Shown here in pieces: positions 6,528 through 15,177 of a DNA stretch of 33,209 nucleotides (position 1 is its first letter; every line of letters begins with the position of its first letter). The notes under the pieces are model-generated. The model did no database searches and was not told where the DNA came from. It was given only the letters and a program-made list of their open reading frames with translations. The translations under genes were made by a program, and so were the position numbers. Source of the DNA: Bacteroidota bacterium (lineage in GTDB: Bacteria > Bacteroidota > Rhodothermia > Rhodothermales > Rubricoccaceae); contig DUBD01000003.1 of the NCBI GenBank assembly GCA_012960515.1, forward strand, positions 1-33,209. The letters run 5' to 3'.

Positions 6528-8066
6528 CTACCGCGTGTGCAGCTCCAGCTTCTTCCGCACGCGCTCCACCGTCTCGCGGAAGAGCGGGTCCGTGTCGATC
6601 TGGTCCTCCACGCTCCGCACGGCGTGGATCACCGTGGAGTGGTCGCGCCCGCCGAAGCCCTGCCCGATCGTCTTGAGCGAGTGCTTCGTGAGCTGCTTGC
6701 AGAAGTACATCGCGATCTGGCGCGCCTGCACCACCTCGCGCTTCCGGGTCCGGGCGCGGACGAGGTCCTCGGGGATGTCCAGCACCTCGCAGGTGACCGT
6801 CTGGATCTGCGGGAGCGTGAGCGCCGCGCGCTGCTCCTTGATGAGGTCGCGCAGCCCATCGCGCGCCATCTCCAGATCGATCTCCCGGTTCTGCAGCGCG
6901 CCGTACGCGGAGAGCCGGATGAGGGCGCCCTCCAGCTCCCGGATGTTCGCCGTGACGTGCGTCGCGATGTACTCCAGCACGGCGTCCGAGACCTTCGTGC
7001 CGTCGTCCTCCGCGCGGCGGCGGAGGATCGCGATTCGGGTCTCCAACTCCGGCGCCTGCACGTCCGCCACCAGTCCCCACTGGAACCGCGAGACGAGCCG
7101 CTCTTCCAGCCCCTCGATGTCCTTCAGCGGACGGTCCGAGGAGAGCACGATCTGCTTCCGTTGGAGGTGCAGCTCGTTGAAGATGTGGAAGAACTGCTCC
7201 TGCGTCTTCTCCTTGCCGCCGAAGAACTGGACGTCGTCCACGATGAGCACGTCCACGCTCTGGTAGAGCTCCGCGAAGGCGCCTGCCGCGTTGTTGCGGA
7301 TGGCCCGGACGAACTCCGACGTGAACTGCTCGCTGGAGGTGTAGCGGACGGTCCGCGCGTGACCGTGCGTCCGCGCGTAGTTGCCGATGGCCTGGATCAG
7401 GTGCGTCTTCCCGAGCCCCACGCCGCCGTAGATCAGGAACGGGTTGAACGCCGTCTCGCCCGGCTGCTGCGCGATGGCCCACGCCGCGCTCCGCGCCAGC
7501 CGGTTGCAATCCCCCTCGATGAAGCGGTCGAACGTGAGGAGCGGGTCCAGGTGCGGGTCCACCTCGCGGCGGACGCCCGGGATGGCGAAGGGGCTCGTGC
7601 CGTGGCCGTTCGGCGCCTGCGCTGGCGGACGGGCCGGGCCAGGCTGAGGCGCGGGATAGCCTCGGTGTGGGGCGTGTCCGGACGGAGCGCCAGCCTGCGG
7701 CGAGGTGTCCACGGAGCGGGCGCGGCGCCCGGGCACGAGCGCGTCCGGGCGGGCCGGAAGCTGCATGGAGGCACCGGGCCGCTCCGCCTCCGTGTCCTCC
7801 CGCTCGATCACGATATCGTAGAAGAGGCGGCCCGTCGGGCCGAGCACCTTCGTGATCGTCTTGCGCAGGAGCGCGAAGTAGTGCTCCTCCAGCCACTCGT
7901 AGTAGAACCGGCTCGGAAGCTGAACGGTCAGCTTCGGGACGCCGTCCTCTTCTTCGAGCGCCACCGCGCGGAGCGGGTCAAACCAGGTGCGGTAGCTCTG
8001 CCGGCTGATGTTGTCTCGGATGATCGCGAGACACTCGTCCCAGACCTCGTCGGGGGTCCTGTTCAT
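6528..8066 (-). CDS. dnaA: Chromosomal replication initiator DnaA
   Basis: DnaA binds DnaA boxes in oriC and opens the duplex. The 512-residue product starts MNRTPDEVWDECLAIIRDNI. Domain I includes YRTWFDPLRAVAL, and domain II is a long Pro/Ala-rich linker. The AAA+ domain has Walker A GGVGLGKTHLIQAIGN and Walker B VDVLIVDDVQFFGGKEKTQ. Domain IV carries the DnaA signature FGGRDHSTVIHAVRSVE. A frame 35 codons longer is open upstream, but the ATG at 8066 gives the family N terminus. A weak -7-like GATCTTG (8114-8108, leftward) lies about 42 bases upstream. oriC adjoins the gene on its upstream side. Confidence 0.98.
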   Translation of the reverse strand: MNRTPDEVWDECLAIIRDNISRQSYRTWFDPLRAVALEEEDGVPKLTVQLPSRFYYEWLEEHYFALLRKTITKVLGPTGRLFYDIVIEREDTEAERPGASMQLPARPDALVPGRRARSVDTSPQAGAPSGHAPHRGYPAPQPGPARPPAQAPNGHGTSPFAIPGVRREVDPHLDPLLTFDRFIEGDCNRLARSAAWAIAQQPGETAFNPFLIYGGVGLGKTHLIQAIGNYARTHGHARTVRYTSSEQFTSEFVRAIRNNAAGAFAELYQSVDVLIVDDVQFFGGKEKTQEQFFHIFNELHLQRKQIVLSSDRPLKDIEGLEERLVSRFQWGLVADVQAPELETRIAILRRRAEDDGTKVSDAVLEYIATHVTANIRELEGALIRLSAYGALQNREIDLEMARDGLRDLIKEQRAALTLPQIQTVTCEVLDIPEDLVRARTRKREVVQARQIAMYFCKQLTKHSLKTIGQGFGGRDHSTVIHAVRSVEDQIDTDPLFRETVERVRKKLELHTR

Positions 8067-8163
8067 CGAGCCGGAAGCGGTAGCGGTGGGAGGGAAGCGA
8101 AGAGCGTCAAGATCCGACAACGGAGGGATCCGTGCGAGGGAGGCACGGAGGGGACCCGTGGGG

Positions 8164-8172
8164 TTATCCACA
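8164..8172 (+). promoter_or_regulatory. Perfect DnaA box
   Basis: TTATCCACA matches the DnaA-box consensus exactly, in a GC-rich background and about 100 bases upstream of dnaA. It may serve both origin firing and dnaA autoregulation. Confidence 0.9.
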
Positions 8173-8238
8173 GCCCAACCGAACGCCGCGTGGGGTCAGG
8201 GGCCGGGGACTCCCGGGGACACTCGCGCTATCCACATC

Positions 8239-8257
8239 TTTTCCACGTTGTGGAAAA
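8239..8257. promoter_or_regulatory. Inverted pair of DnaA-box-like sites
   Basis: TTTTCCAC (8239-8246) and GTGGAAAA (8250-8257) are exact inverse complements around GTT. The leftward half extends to TTTTCCACA, one base from the DnaA consensus. A further CTATCCACA abuts it at 8228-8236, giving three sites in 30 bases. Confidence 0.7.
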
Positions 8258-8677
8258 GGGGAGCTATCCCCTTGCGGTGCAACGCCGTCGGATCCAACAG
8301 AGAAACAAACAGGCGCGGTGGCACCCTCGAAGTGAAGCGCGCGCGGGGCGAGCGGTTCGGGAACGGGGTGGACTTTTCCACATCTCCACCAACGGAGTGC
8401 GAGAGGAGGGGATCCGCCCATCCCCGGGCCTCGCCAACGCGGGCGCTGGCGGCTCGCGCGGAGGGACGAGCGTCCGGCTCCGGCCCGGCATGGTAACCGC
8501 GCCTCCGCCGGTGGGGCAACGGCCGCCGAGCCCATCCGCCAGCCGAACGGAAGACTTCACACGAAGGCCGCCCGCCCGCGCGGGGATGCGCCCGGCGCGA
8601 GCGAAGGTCGTGAGGAGGCCGCGCGAAGGGCCATGCAAACATCCCGGGAAGCCTTGCGGAGGCTCCTGGGCGCCGTC

Positions 8678-8684
8678 TAGCTTC
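8678..8684 (+). promoter_or_regulatory. -7-like element before yceD
   Basis: TAGCTTC matches the TAnCyT pattern. It lies 54 bases before the ATG at 8738 but only 9 bases before a possible GTG start at 8693. A promoter here therefore favours the ATG start. Confidence 0.45.
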
Positions 8685-8737
8685 CGGGTTCCGTGCGCCT
8701 GCACCGCGCGCGTAAGACGACGCCGCTCCTTGACCTC

Positions 8738-9220
8738 ATGCTCCGGGTAGACCTCACCGCGCTCGACGACGGGCTCCACGAAATGGAGCTCACGCCCAGC
8801 CCCGCCGACCTCGACCTCGACCCCGAGGTGTTCGCCGACATCGCCGTCGCGCTGAGCCTCGACGTGGCCGAGCGGCGGGTCCGCGCCACCTTCGCCACCC
8901 AGGCGACGGCGACGCTCGAGTGCGACCGCACCCTCGTGGAGTACCAGCAGCCGATCCACGGCTCGCACGAGGTGCTCTTCACCGACCGCCCTATCGGGGA
9001 GGACGACGAGGACATCTACCCGCTGCCCGATCACCCGCCCGAGGTGGACCTCACGGAGCCCGTCCGTGACACCATCCTCCTCTCGCTCCCGCTCCGGCGC
9101 GTCGCGCCCGAGGCAGAAGGAGCCGAGATCCCGACCCGCTTCGGCGGCCCCGCCGAGGGCGAGCCCGCCGACGATCGCTGGGAGGCCCTCCGCCGCCTCC
9201 GCGACGCCGACTCCGACTGA
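8738..9220 (+). CDS. yceD: YceD-family (DUF177) protein
   Basis: YceD-family proteins are encoded just before rpmF in most bacteria and are linked to 23S rRNA/L32 metabolism. The product of about 160 residues starts MLRVDLTALDDGLHEMELTP, typical of DUF177. It contains the family core VRATFATQATATLECDRTLVEYQQPI and an acidic EEDDEDIYPLPD...VDLTEPVRDTILLSLPL region. The usual CxxC-type pair is reduced to a single Cys (CDRT), a variation worth noting. A GTG at 8693 would add 15 residues, but the ATG at 8738 fits both the family start and the promoter spacing. It heads the rpmF-plsX-fab block. Confidence 0.85.
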   Translation: MLRVDLTALDDGLHEMELTPSPADLDLDPEVFADIAVALSLDVAERRVRATFATQATATLECDRTLVEYQQPIHGSHEVLFTDRPIGEDDEDIYPLPDHPPEVDLTEPVRDTILLSLPLRRVAPEAEGAEIPTRFGGPAEGEPADDRWEALRRLRDADSD

Positions 9221-9256
9221 CCACCCCGCGCTCCGGCGCGACACCCGACACACCCC

Positions 9257-9445
9257 ATGGCCAACCCGAAGCGCCGCCACTCCAAGGCCCGCACCGCCAC
9301 CCGCCGCGCCCAGTACAAGGTGCGCTCGATCCCCGTCACCCACGAGTGCTCCAACTGTGGGAGCGGGAAGGTCCTGCACCGCGCTTGCCCGAACTGCGGG
9401 CACTACCGCGGCCGCGCCGTCGTCGAGCGCGAGGAGCGCTTCTAG
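9257..9445 (+). CDS. rpmF: 50S ribosomal protein L32
   Basis: A small zinc-ribbon ribosomal protein. The 62-residue product starts MANPKRRHSKARTATRRAQY, the L32 signature, followed by a ribbon with four cysteines (CSNC and CPNC). Length is normal. It lies 36 bases after yceD and 161 bases before plsX, the widely conserved yceD-rpmF-plsX order that links ribosome and membrane-lipid synthesis. Confidence 0.98.
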   Translation: MANPKRRHSKARTATRRAQYKVRSIPVTHECSNCGSGKVLHRACPNCGHYRGRAVVEREERF

Positions 9446-9568
9446 CGGCACCCCTTGCTCGCTCCGGCCCGCTCGGAGCGGCCTCAGACGCCCGTGCCAA
9501 GCCCCCGCCCCGCGGGAGCCGCGCACGGGCGTCCGTCGTATCTGTTCGTCCCGCAGGGCACGCGCCCG

Positions 9569-9575
9569 TACCTTG
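9569..9575 (+). promoter_or_regulatory. -7-like element before plsX
   Basis: TACCTTG lies 38 bases before the plsX ATG in the 161-base rpmF-plsX gap and fits the TAnCyT pattern. It suggests that plsX and the fab genes have their own promoter as well as readthrough. Confidence 0.5.
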
Positions 9576-9606
9576 CGGCCCCTCTCCGCCTCCCCTCTCC
9601 ACGCCC

Positions 9607-10650
9607 ATGTCTTCCGAGTCCGCCCGGCCGATCCGCGTCGCCCTCGACGCCATGGGCGGCGACCACGCCCCCGGCGTCACGGTTGAAGGCGCCGTCCGCG
9701 CGGTCCGCGAGGCCGACGGCCGGCTGGCGGTGCTCCTCGTCGGTCGCGAGGCCGACCTCCGGGACGCCCTCGCCGCGCACGACGTCAGCGGCCTGCCGAT
9801 CGAGGTGCTCCACGCGCCCGAGGTAATCGGGATGGACGAGAGCCCCTCGTCCGCGCTCAAGGGCAAACCGCAGTCGTCCATCCACGTCGGCCTCGGCGCG
9901 CACAAGGCCGGTCACGCCGACGCGTTCGCCTCGGCGGGCAACACCGGCGCCGTCATGGCCGGCGCCACGTTCCTGCTCGGCCGGCTCCCCGGCGTCCTCC
10001 GCCCCGCCCTCCCCGGCTACTTCCCGACCGTGGACGGCATGTGCATCTGCGTGGACGTGGGCGCCAACGTGGACGTCCGCAGCGACCTCCTCGTGCAGTT
10101 CGCGAAGATGGGCCGCGTGTTCGCCCAGACCGCGCTGCACAGCGAGAACCCGAGCGTCGCGCTCGTCAACGTGGGCGAGGAGCCCGGCAAGGGCACTGAG
10201 GTGGTCAAGGAGACCTACCAGAAGCTGAGCAGCGAGGACGACCTCCACTTCATCGGCAACATCGAGGGCCGCGACATCTTCCACCACGGCGCGGACGTCG
10301 TCGTGTGCGATGGGTTCGTGGGCAACGTGATGTTGAAGCTCGGCGAGAGCTTTTCCACCATCCTCCCGCACCTCTTCGGGCAGGAGATCCAGAAGCAAGG
10401 GCTCGGCCCCGAGATCGCGGCCGGCGTCAAGCAGGTGCTCCGCGGCGTGGCCGGCACCTTCGATTACGAGAACTACGGCGGCGTCCCCCTCCTGGGCGTG
10501 GACGGCACGGCCATCATCGGGCACGGCGGCTCGTCTGCCCGCGCCATCGCGCGGATGGTGACGCACGCCGCCGAGCTCGTCTCCGATGGCGTGACCGACC
10601 GCGTCGCCGAGGCCATCGCGCGCCCCCCCGCCGACCCCGTTTCCGCCTAA
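9607..10650 (+). CDS. plsX: Phosphate acyltransferase PlsX
   Basis: PlsX converts acyl-ACP to acyl-phosphate for phospholipid synthesis. The 347-residue product has RVALDAMGGDHAPGVTVEGA near the N terminus, then SALKGKPQSSIHVGLGAHKA and DAFASAGNTGAVMAGATFLL. VCDGFVGNVMLKLGE and the closing GGVPLLGVDGTAIIGHGGSS complete the family pattern. The length is normal. The frame is open 87 codons further upstream, but the ATG at 9607 gives the expected start and follows a promoter-like element. fabH starts 9 bases after its stop, so the two are likely co-translated. Confidence 0.97.
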   Translation: MSSESARPIRVALDAMGGDHAPGVTVEGAVRAVREADGRLAVLLVGREADLRDALAAHDVSGLPIEVLHAPEVIGMDESPSSALKGKPQSSIHVGLGAHKAGHADAFASAGNTGAVMAGATFLLGRLPGVLRPALPGYFPTVDGMCICVDVGANVDVRSDLLVQFAKMGRVFAQTALHSENPSVALVNVGEEPGKGTEVVKETYQKLSSEDDLHFIGNIEGRDIFHHGADVVVCDGFVGNVMLKLGESFSTILPHLFGQEIQKQGLGPEIAAGVKQVLRGVAGTFDYENYGGVPLLGVDGTAIIGHGGSSARAIARMVTHAAELVSDGVTDRVAEAIARPPADPVSA

Positions 10651-10659
10651 GCGCTTCGC

Positions 10660-11706
10660 ATGAGCGACCCCCCCCGCCGCACGGCCGCCATCACGGCCGT
10701 CGGAGCCTACCTCCCCGAGGACCGGCTCACCAACGCCGACCTCGAGGCGATGGTGGACACCAACGATGAGTGGATCCGCACCCGCACGGGCATCCGCGAG
10801 CGCCGCATCCTTCGCGATCCGGACAAGGCCACGGCCTTCATGGCCACCGAGGCCGCCCGCCAGTGCCTCGAGCGCCGCGGGCTGGCGGCGGAGGACGTGG
10901 ACCTCATCATCGTCGGCACGGTGACGCCGGACATGCACTTCCCCGCGTCCGCGAACCTCGTGCAGGACGCGCTCGGCGCGACCAAAGCGTGGGGCTTCGA
11001 CCTCTCGGCGGCGTGCAGCGGCTTCCTCTTCGCGCTCACCACAGCGGCCCGCATGGTGGAAGCCGGCAGCGCCCGCAACGCGCTCGTCATCGGTGCGGAC
11101 ACGATGAGCCGCATCATCGACTACACGGACCGCACGACGTGCGTGCTCTTCGGCGACGGTGCCGGCGCGGTCCTCCTGGAGCCCAACACGGAGGGCCTCG
11201 GCGTGCTGGACGCCGTCCACTACACGGACGGATCCGGGGCCGACTCGCTGAGCCAGCCCGCGGGCGGCAGCCTCCGCCCGCCCACGCACGAGACCATCGA
11301 CGCCCGCCTCCACTACGCGCAGCAGGACGGCCGCACCGTGTTCAAGCGGGCCGTCGTCGGCATGGCGGACGCGGCGGCGGAGATCATGGAGCGCAACGGG
11401 CTCACCGCGGACGACGTCCGCTACCTCGTCCCGCACCAGGCCAACCTCCGCATCATCGACGCGACGGCTCGGCGGATGGGGCTCTCCGAAGACAAGGTCA
11501 TGCTCAACATCGAGCGCTACGGCAACACGACTGCGGCCACGCTCCCGCTCTGCCTCTGGGACTGGGAGAGCGAGCTCAAGCGCGGCGACAACCTCGTGCT
11601 GGCGGCCTTCGGCGGCGGGTTCACGTGGGGCGCCACCCACCTCAAGTGGGCCTACGATGGAACGGGCGAAGGCGGAACGCAGAACGCGGAAGGGGCCCCA
11701 GAGTAG
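10660..11706 (+). CDS. fabH: Beta-ketoacyl-ACP synthase III
   Basis: FabH starts fatty-acid chains by condensing an acyl-CoA with malonyl-ACP. The 348-residue product shows the catalytic triad Cys119 ([13 protein letters not shown]), His259 ([10 protein letters not shown]) and Asn289 (RYGNTTAAT), plus the N-terminal [16 protein letters not shown]. The family core ends at [16 protein letters not shown]. The last 15 or so residues ([15 protein letters not shown]) are low complexity and lie over the left arm of an imperfect inverted repeat shared with the fabH-fabD gap. Confidence 0.97.
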   Translation: MSDPPRRTAAITAVGAYLPEDRLTNADLEAMVDTNDEWIRTRTGIRERRILRDPDKATAFMATEAARQCLERRGLAAEDVDLIIVGTVTPDMHFPASANLVQDALGATKAWGFDLSAACSGFLFALTTAARMVEAGSARNALVIGADTMSRIIDYTDRTTCVLFGDGAGAVLLEPNTEGLGVLDAVHYTDGSGADSLSQPAGGSLRPPTHETIDARLHYAQQDGRTVFKRAVVGMADAAAEIMERNGLTADDVRYLVPHQANLRIIDATARRMGLSEDKVMLNIERYGNTTAATLPLCLWDWESELKRGDNLVLAAFGGGFTWGATHLKWAYDGTGEGGTQNAEGAPE

Positions 11707-11762
11707 AGACCTCGCAGGCGGCTGCCCCTTCGCCGTCCTGCATTCGCATCTGCATTCGCACT
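11669..11762. repeat. Imperfect inverted repeat and 12-bp tandem repeat at the fabH-fabD junction
   Basis: The end of fabH (about 11674-11697) and the gap (about 11723-11746) are inverse complements at roughly 19 of 24 positions. Within the gap TGCATTCGCATC (11739-11750) is followed at once by TGCATTCGCACT (11751-11762). It may be a weak terminator or simply repeat-derived sequence. Confidence 0.5.
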
Positions 11763-11772
11763 TCTGAATTCG

Positions 11773-12708
11773 ATGGTCGCTTTTCTCTTCCCCGGCCAGG
11801 GCTCCCAGTACGCCGGCATGGCCGCCGATCTCGCCGAGCGCTTCCCCGAAGCCCGCGAGGTGGTAGACCGCGCCGACGCGGCCCTCGGCTTCTCCCTCTC
11901 CGAGATCATGTTCTCGGACGGCGACGAGGCCGCCGAGCGCCTCCGCCAGACGGAGAACACCCAGCCGGCGCTCTACGTCCACAGCCTCGCCGCCCACGCG
12001 GTCCTCGCCGCGCGCGGGCTCTCGTGCGACGTGGCCGCGGGCCACAGCCTCGGAGAGTGGAGCGCGCTCGCCGCGATGGGCGCGGTCTCCCTCGAAGACG
12101 GCCTGCTGGCGGTCCGCCGCCGCGGCGAGTTGATGGCGCAGGCGGGCGACGTCCGCCCCGGCACGATGGCCGCCGTTCTCGGGCTGGAAGCCGCGGACCT
12201 GGAGCGCGTCTGCCAACACGCCACCGACGCCGGCGACGGCGTAGTGGTGCCCGCCAACTACAACGACCCCGGCCAGATCGTGATCTCCGGCGACCGCCCA
12301 GCGGTGGAGCGCGCGAGCGAGGCCGCCAGCGGGGCAGGCGCCCGGCGCGTGGTCCCACTCCCGGTCAGCGGCGCCTTCCACAGCCCGCTCATGGCCTTCG
12401 CCCGCGAGGGGCTGGCGGCGACGCTGGAGACGCTCGAGATCTCCGAGCCGCGCGTGCCCGTCGTGCTCAACGTCACGGCGGAGCCCACGACCGACCCCGA
12501 GACGATCCGCGAGAAGCTGCTGGAGCAGCTCACCGCGCCCGTCCGCTGGGCGCAGAGCCTGGAGGCCATGTCCGGCATGGGCGTAGAGCGGTTCGTGGAG
12601 GTCGGCGCGGGCAAGGTGCTCTCTGGCCTCGCGAAGCGGACGCTCGGCCGCCGGACCGAGACCGCCACAGCCGGCACCGCATCCGACATCGAGGCGCTAG
12701 CGGCGTAG
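11773..12708 (+). CDS. fabD: Malonyl-CoA:ACP transacylase
   Basis: FabD loads malonate onto ACP for chain elongation. The 311-residue product starts MVAFLFPGQGSQYAGMAADL. The nucleophile is Ser92 in AGHSLGEWSAL, and the catalytic His is near residue 203 in VSGAFHSPLM. GELMAQA, NYNDPGQIVISG and FVEVGAGKVLSGL are further family motifs. Length is normal. It lies 66 bases after fabH, across the repeat-rich gap. Confidence 0.97.
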   Translation: MVAFLFPGQGSQYAGMAADLAERFPEAREVVDRADAALGFSLSEIMFSDGDEAAERLRQTENTQPALYVHSLAAHAVLAARGLSCDVAAGHSLGEWSALAAMGAVSLEDGLLAVRRRGELMAQAGDVRPGTMAAVLGLEAADLERVCQHATDAGDGVVVPANYNDPGQIVISGDRPAVERASEAASGAGARRVVPLPVSGAFHSPLMAFAREGLAATLETLEISEPRVPVVLNVTAEPTTDPETIREKLLEQLTAPVRWAQSLEAMSGMGVERFVEVGAGKVLSGLAKRTLGRRTETATAGTASDIEALAA

Positions 12709-12732
12709 ATCGGCGGGCGGACTGCGGCGCGC

Positions 12733-12739
12733 TACTTTG
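12733..12739 (+). promoter_or_regulatory. -7-like element after fabD
   Basis: TACTTTG, close to TAnnTTTG, lies 29 bases before the ATG at 12762. It suggests an internal promoter for the downstream membrane-protein and fabG genes. Confidence 0.5.
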
Positions 12740-12761
12740 AGCGCGCCCCCCGCCGTCGCGT

Positions 12762-13565
12762 ATGTCCCGCCAGTTCACCGAGGCCGAAGCCCAGCGCATC
12801 TTCGCGCGGATGGCGGAGATGCAACGCGCCGACGCGGCCCGCACGCCCGGCGCGCTCTCGCGCGAGGACCTGGAGGAAGCCGCCGCAGCCGCCGGACTCG
12901 ATCCGCGCTACGTCGCACAGGCCGTCGCGGAGTTGGACGCGGCGCCGGCCCGGACCCGGACGCTCCTCAGCGCCCCCGTCGAAGTCGTCCGCCAGCGGGT
13001 CGTGCCCGGGCCCCTCACCGATGACACCTGGGCCGCGATGGTGGAGGCCCTCCGCCAGCACACCGGCCAGCAAGGCATGGCGGGGCAGATCGGCCGTCTG
13101 CGCGAGTGGACCGGCATCCGTCACGGCACCAAGAACGGTATCGTCACGCGTCTCTCCGCGGAGCCGACCGAGGGCGGCGTCCGGCTGATGGTCACGGAGT
13201 CCGTGCGCGAGATCGTCAAGGGGCTCTCCATCGCCGCCGTGCTCACGGCGCTCGTGGGTTTGTTCGTGCTCGGCGAGGCCACGCTCGGCGCAAGCCCCGA
13301 CGCCCTCGTGGGCGTCGCGCTGATGGCGCTGATGGTCGTCGGTTTCACCCTCGGCGCGCAGGGGTGGTCCCGCTGGTGGGCGCGAGACCGCGCCGAGCAG
13401 TTCGACGCCCTCCTGGACCGGCTCGAACTCGTCGCGCGACAGGCGCAGACCGGCACCCCGGACCTCGCCGGCGGCGACCGCCAGCCGCTCCTCGACCTCG
13501 ACGCGCTGGCGGAGGCCCCGGACGAGTCCGAGACCCGCGGCCCGCGCGAACGGATCCGCCCGTGA
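12762..13565 (+). CDS. Two-TM membrane protein with helical N-terminal domain, unknown function
   Basis: The 267-residue product begins MSRQFTEAEAQRIFARMAEM. Its N-terminal region (residues 1-60) is a pair of amphipathic helices of the form EDLEEAAAAAGLDPRYVAQA, like small helical modules often fused to membrane anchors in related phyla. A mixed alpha/beta middle (70-150) is followed by two membrane helices (about 154-172 and 180-200) and a charged cytoplasmic tail rich in Asp, Glu and Arg. No enzyme motif is seen. Its position between fabD and fabG suggests co-expression with lipid synthesis but does not prove a role there. Confidence 0.8.
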   Translation: MSRQFTEAEAQRIFARMAEMQRADAARTPGALSREDLEEAAAAAGLDPRYVAQAVAELDAAPARTRTLLSAPVEVVRQRVVPGPLTDDTWAAMVEALRQHTGQQGMAGQIGRLREWTGIRHGTKNGIVTRLSAEPTEGGVRLMVTESVREIVKGLSIAAVLTALVGLFVLGEATLGASPDALVGVALMALMVVGFTLGAQGWSRWWARDRAEQFDALLDRLELVARQAQTGTPDLAGGDRQPLLDLDALAEAPDESETRGPRERIRP

Positions 13566-13581
13566 GGCCGGAGCGCGTCGG

Positions 13582-13588
13582 TAGCTTC
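13582..13588 (+). promoter_or_regulatory. -7-like element before fabG
   Basis: TAGCTTC lies 33 bases before the fabG ATG and fits the TAnCyT pattern. Confidence 0.45.
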
Positions 13589-13614
13589 CCGCCCCGATCC
13601 CCTCTGAGCCTCTC

Positions 13615-14361
<747 letters not shown>

Positions 14362-14370
14362 GTGACGGCG

Positions 14371-14377
14371 TATCCTC
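14371..14377 (+). promoter_or_regulatory. -7-like element after fabG
   Basis: TATCCTC lies 31 bases before the ATG at 14402 and matches the pattern before several rightward genes. Confidence 0.45.
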
Positions 14378-14401
14378 GGGGCACGATTCGCCTCTGCCCC
14401 G

Positions 14402-14989
14402 ATGGTCCGTTCCCTCCTCCTCGCCCTGCTGGCGGTCTCGCTCGGCGGCACCGCCAGCGCGCAGGACGTGCCCGTCGTCCTCCCTGCCGAAGAGGCCCAG
14501 ACCTCCGCTCTTTCCCCAGTGACCTCCTTGCCTCTCTCCGGCGGGGAACGCGCGGTGGTGTACCTCAGCGGCGTTGCCGGAGGCGTCATCGCGCCGATCC
14601 TTCTGGGAAGCACCCTGAACGAAGGGTGGGTCACGGTCGTCTCCGTTCCAGTGGGCGCGGCGTTCGGCGTGCACGCCGCGAGCCAGTTGTACGGTCTCGA
14701 GGGTGAGATCACGGGTGCCCTCGGGAACGCTGCCCTCGGGTTCGGAATCGGTGCCGGGGCAGGCGTCTTGTCTGTGGTCGTCCTCTGCAGCGATGGGGGG
14801 TGCCCCTTCGGGTCGGACTCGCCCCGACTCCACACCGCGGCATTGGTCGGATTAGGCCTCGCGACGGTGACGCCGGGCCTCGTTGCGGCGCACCGGCGAA
14901 TCGGGCTCAACGCGCGCCTCACGCCCGCCGCGCTGGCGGCGCCGACCGGCGAGACCGTGGCGGGCCTCTCCCTCCGCGTGGGCCTCTAG
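14402..14989 (+). CDS. Exported glycine-rich membrane protein, unknown function
   Basis: The 195-residue product starts with a signal peptide (MVRSLLLALLAVSLGGTASA, then Q). Its mature part is rich in Gly, Ala and hydrophobic residues, with several possible membrane segments (AVVYLSGVAGGVIAPILLG, VTVVSVPVGAAFGVHAA, ALGFGIGAGAGVLSVVVL). It ends in the beta-like SLRVGL. A CSDGGC pair lies near residue 120-125. No family is recognised; it could sit in the inner or outer membrane. It lies 40 bases after fabG, and a palindrome begins 2 bases past its stop. Confidence 0.7.
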   Translation: MVRSLLLALLAVSLGGTASAQDVPVVLPAEEAQTSALSPVTSLPLSGGERAVVYLSGVAGGVIAPILLGSTLNEGWVTVVSVPVGAAFGVHAASQLYGLEGEITGALGNAALGFGIGAGAGVLSVVVLCSDGGCPFGSDSPRLHTAALVGLGLATVTPGLVAAHRRIGLNARLTPAALAAPTGETVAGLSLRVGL

Positions 14990-14991
14990 CG

Positions 14992-15026
14992 GCTGGCGGA
15001 TGGCCTCGCCGAGACGGTCCGCCAGC
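14992..15026. repeat. GCTGGCGG palindrome ending the fab block
   Basis: GCTGGCGGA (14992-15000) and TCCGCCAGC (15018-15026) begin two bases after the stop at 14989. The inner sequence resembles the copy at 17662. It is a probable transcript end without a U tract. Confidence 0.8.
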
Positions 15027-15090
15027 GCCACACGGACGGGAAGCTCTGCGGAAGACCCCGAGCGGGAACACGAGCGCCGCCGTGCGCGAG

Positions 15091-15097
15091 TATCCTG
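15091..15097 (+). promoter_or_regulatory. -7-like element before the DEAD-box gene
   Basis: TATCCTG matches the TAnCyT pattern. The start codon assigned to the helicase (TTG 15178) is 81 bases further on, giving a longer leader than for other genes here. Confidence 0.4.
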
Positions 15098-15177
15098 GTC
15101 GCTGACGTGGACCGCGTCCGGATGAGTGACGACGCGGTCAGGAGCCCGACTCCCGGGCCAACCGCACCCCTACTCCT

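Larger units (their letters stand above)
8100..8640. other. oriC: Chromosomal replication origin (oriC)
   Basis: This non-coding gap of about 670 bases between divergent dnaA and yceD carries a perfect DnaA box TTATCCACA (8164-8172), one-mismatch boxes CTATCCACA (8228-8236) and TTTTCCACA (8374-8382), and a palindromic pair of box-like sites TTTTCCAC/GTGGAAAA (8239-8246, 8250-8257). A relatively A-rich stretch near 8286-8312 could be the unwinding element. Coding strands switch here from leftward to rightward, as expected at a bidirectional origin. The precise borders are a guess. Distant GCTGGCGG/CCGCCAGC words at 8445-8452 and 8536-8543 also lie inside. Confidence 0.88.

Noticed and set aside
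8693-8737. GTG start for yceD
   Set aside because: It sits only 9 bases after the -7-like element, and the added residues do not match the DUF177 N terminus. The ATG at 8738 fits better.
9484-12381. Very long open frame antisense to plsX-fabH-fabD
   Set aside because: It is the complementary frame of well-conserved genes in GC-rich DNA, with Arg/Ala/Gly/Val-rich low-complexity translation and no recognisable domain.
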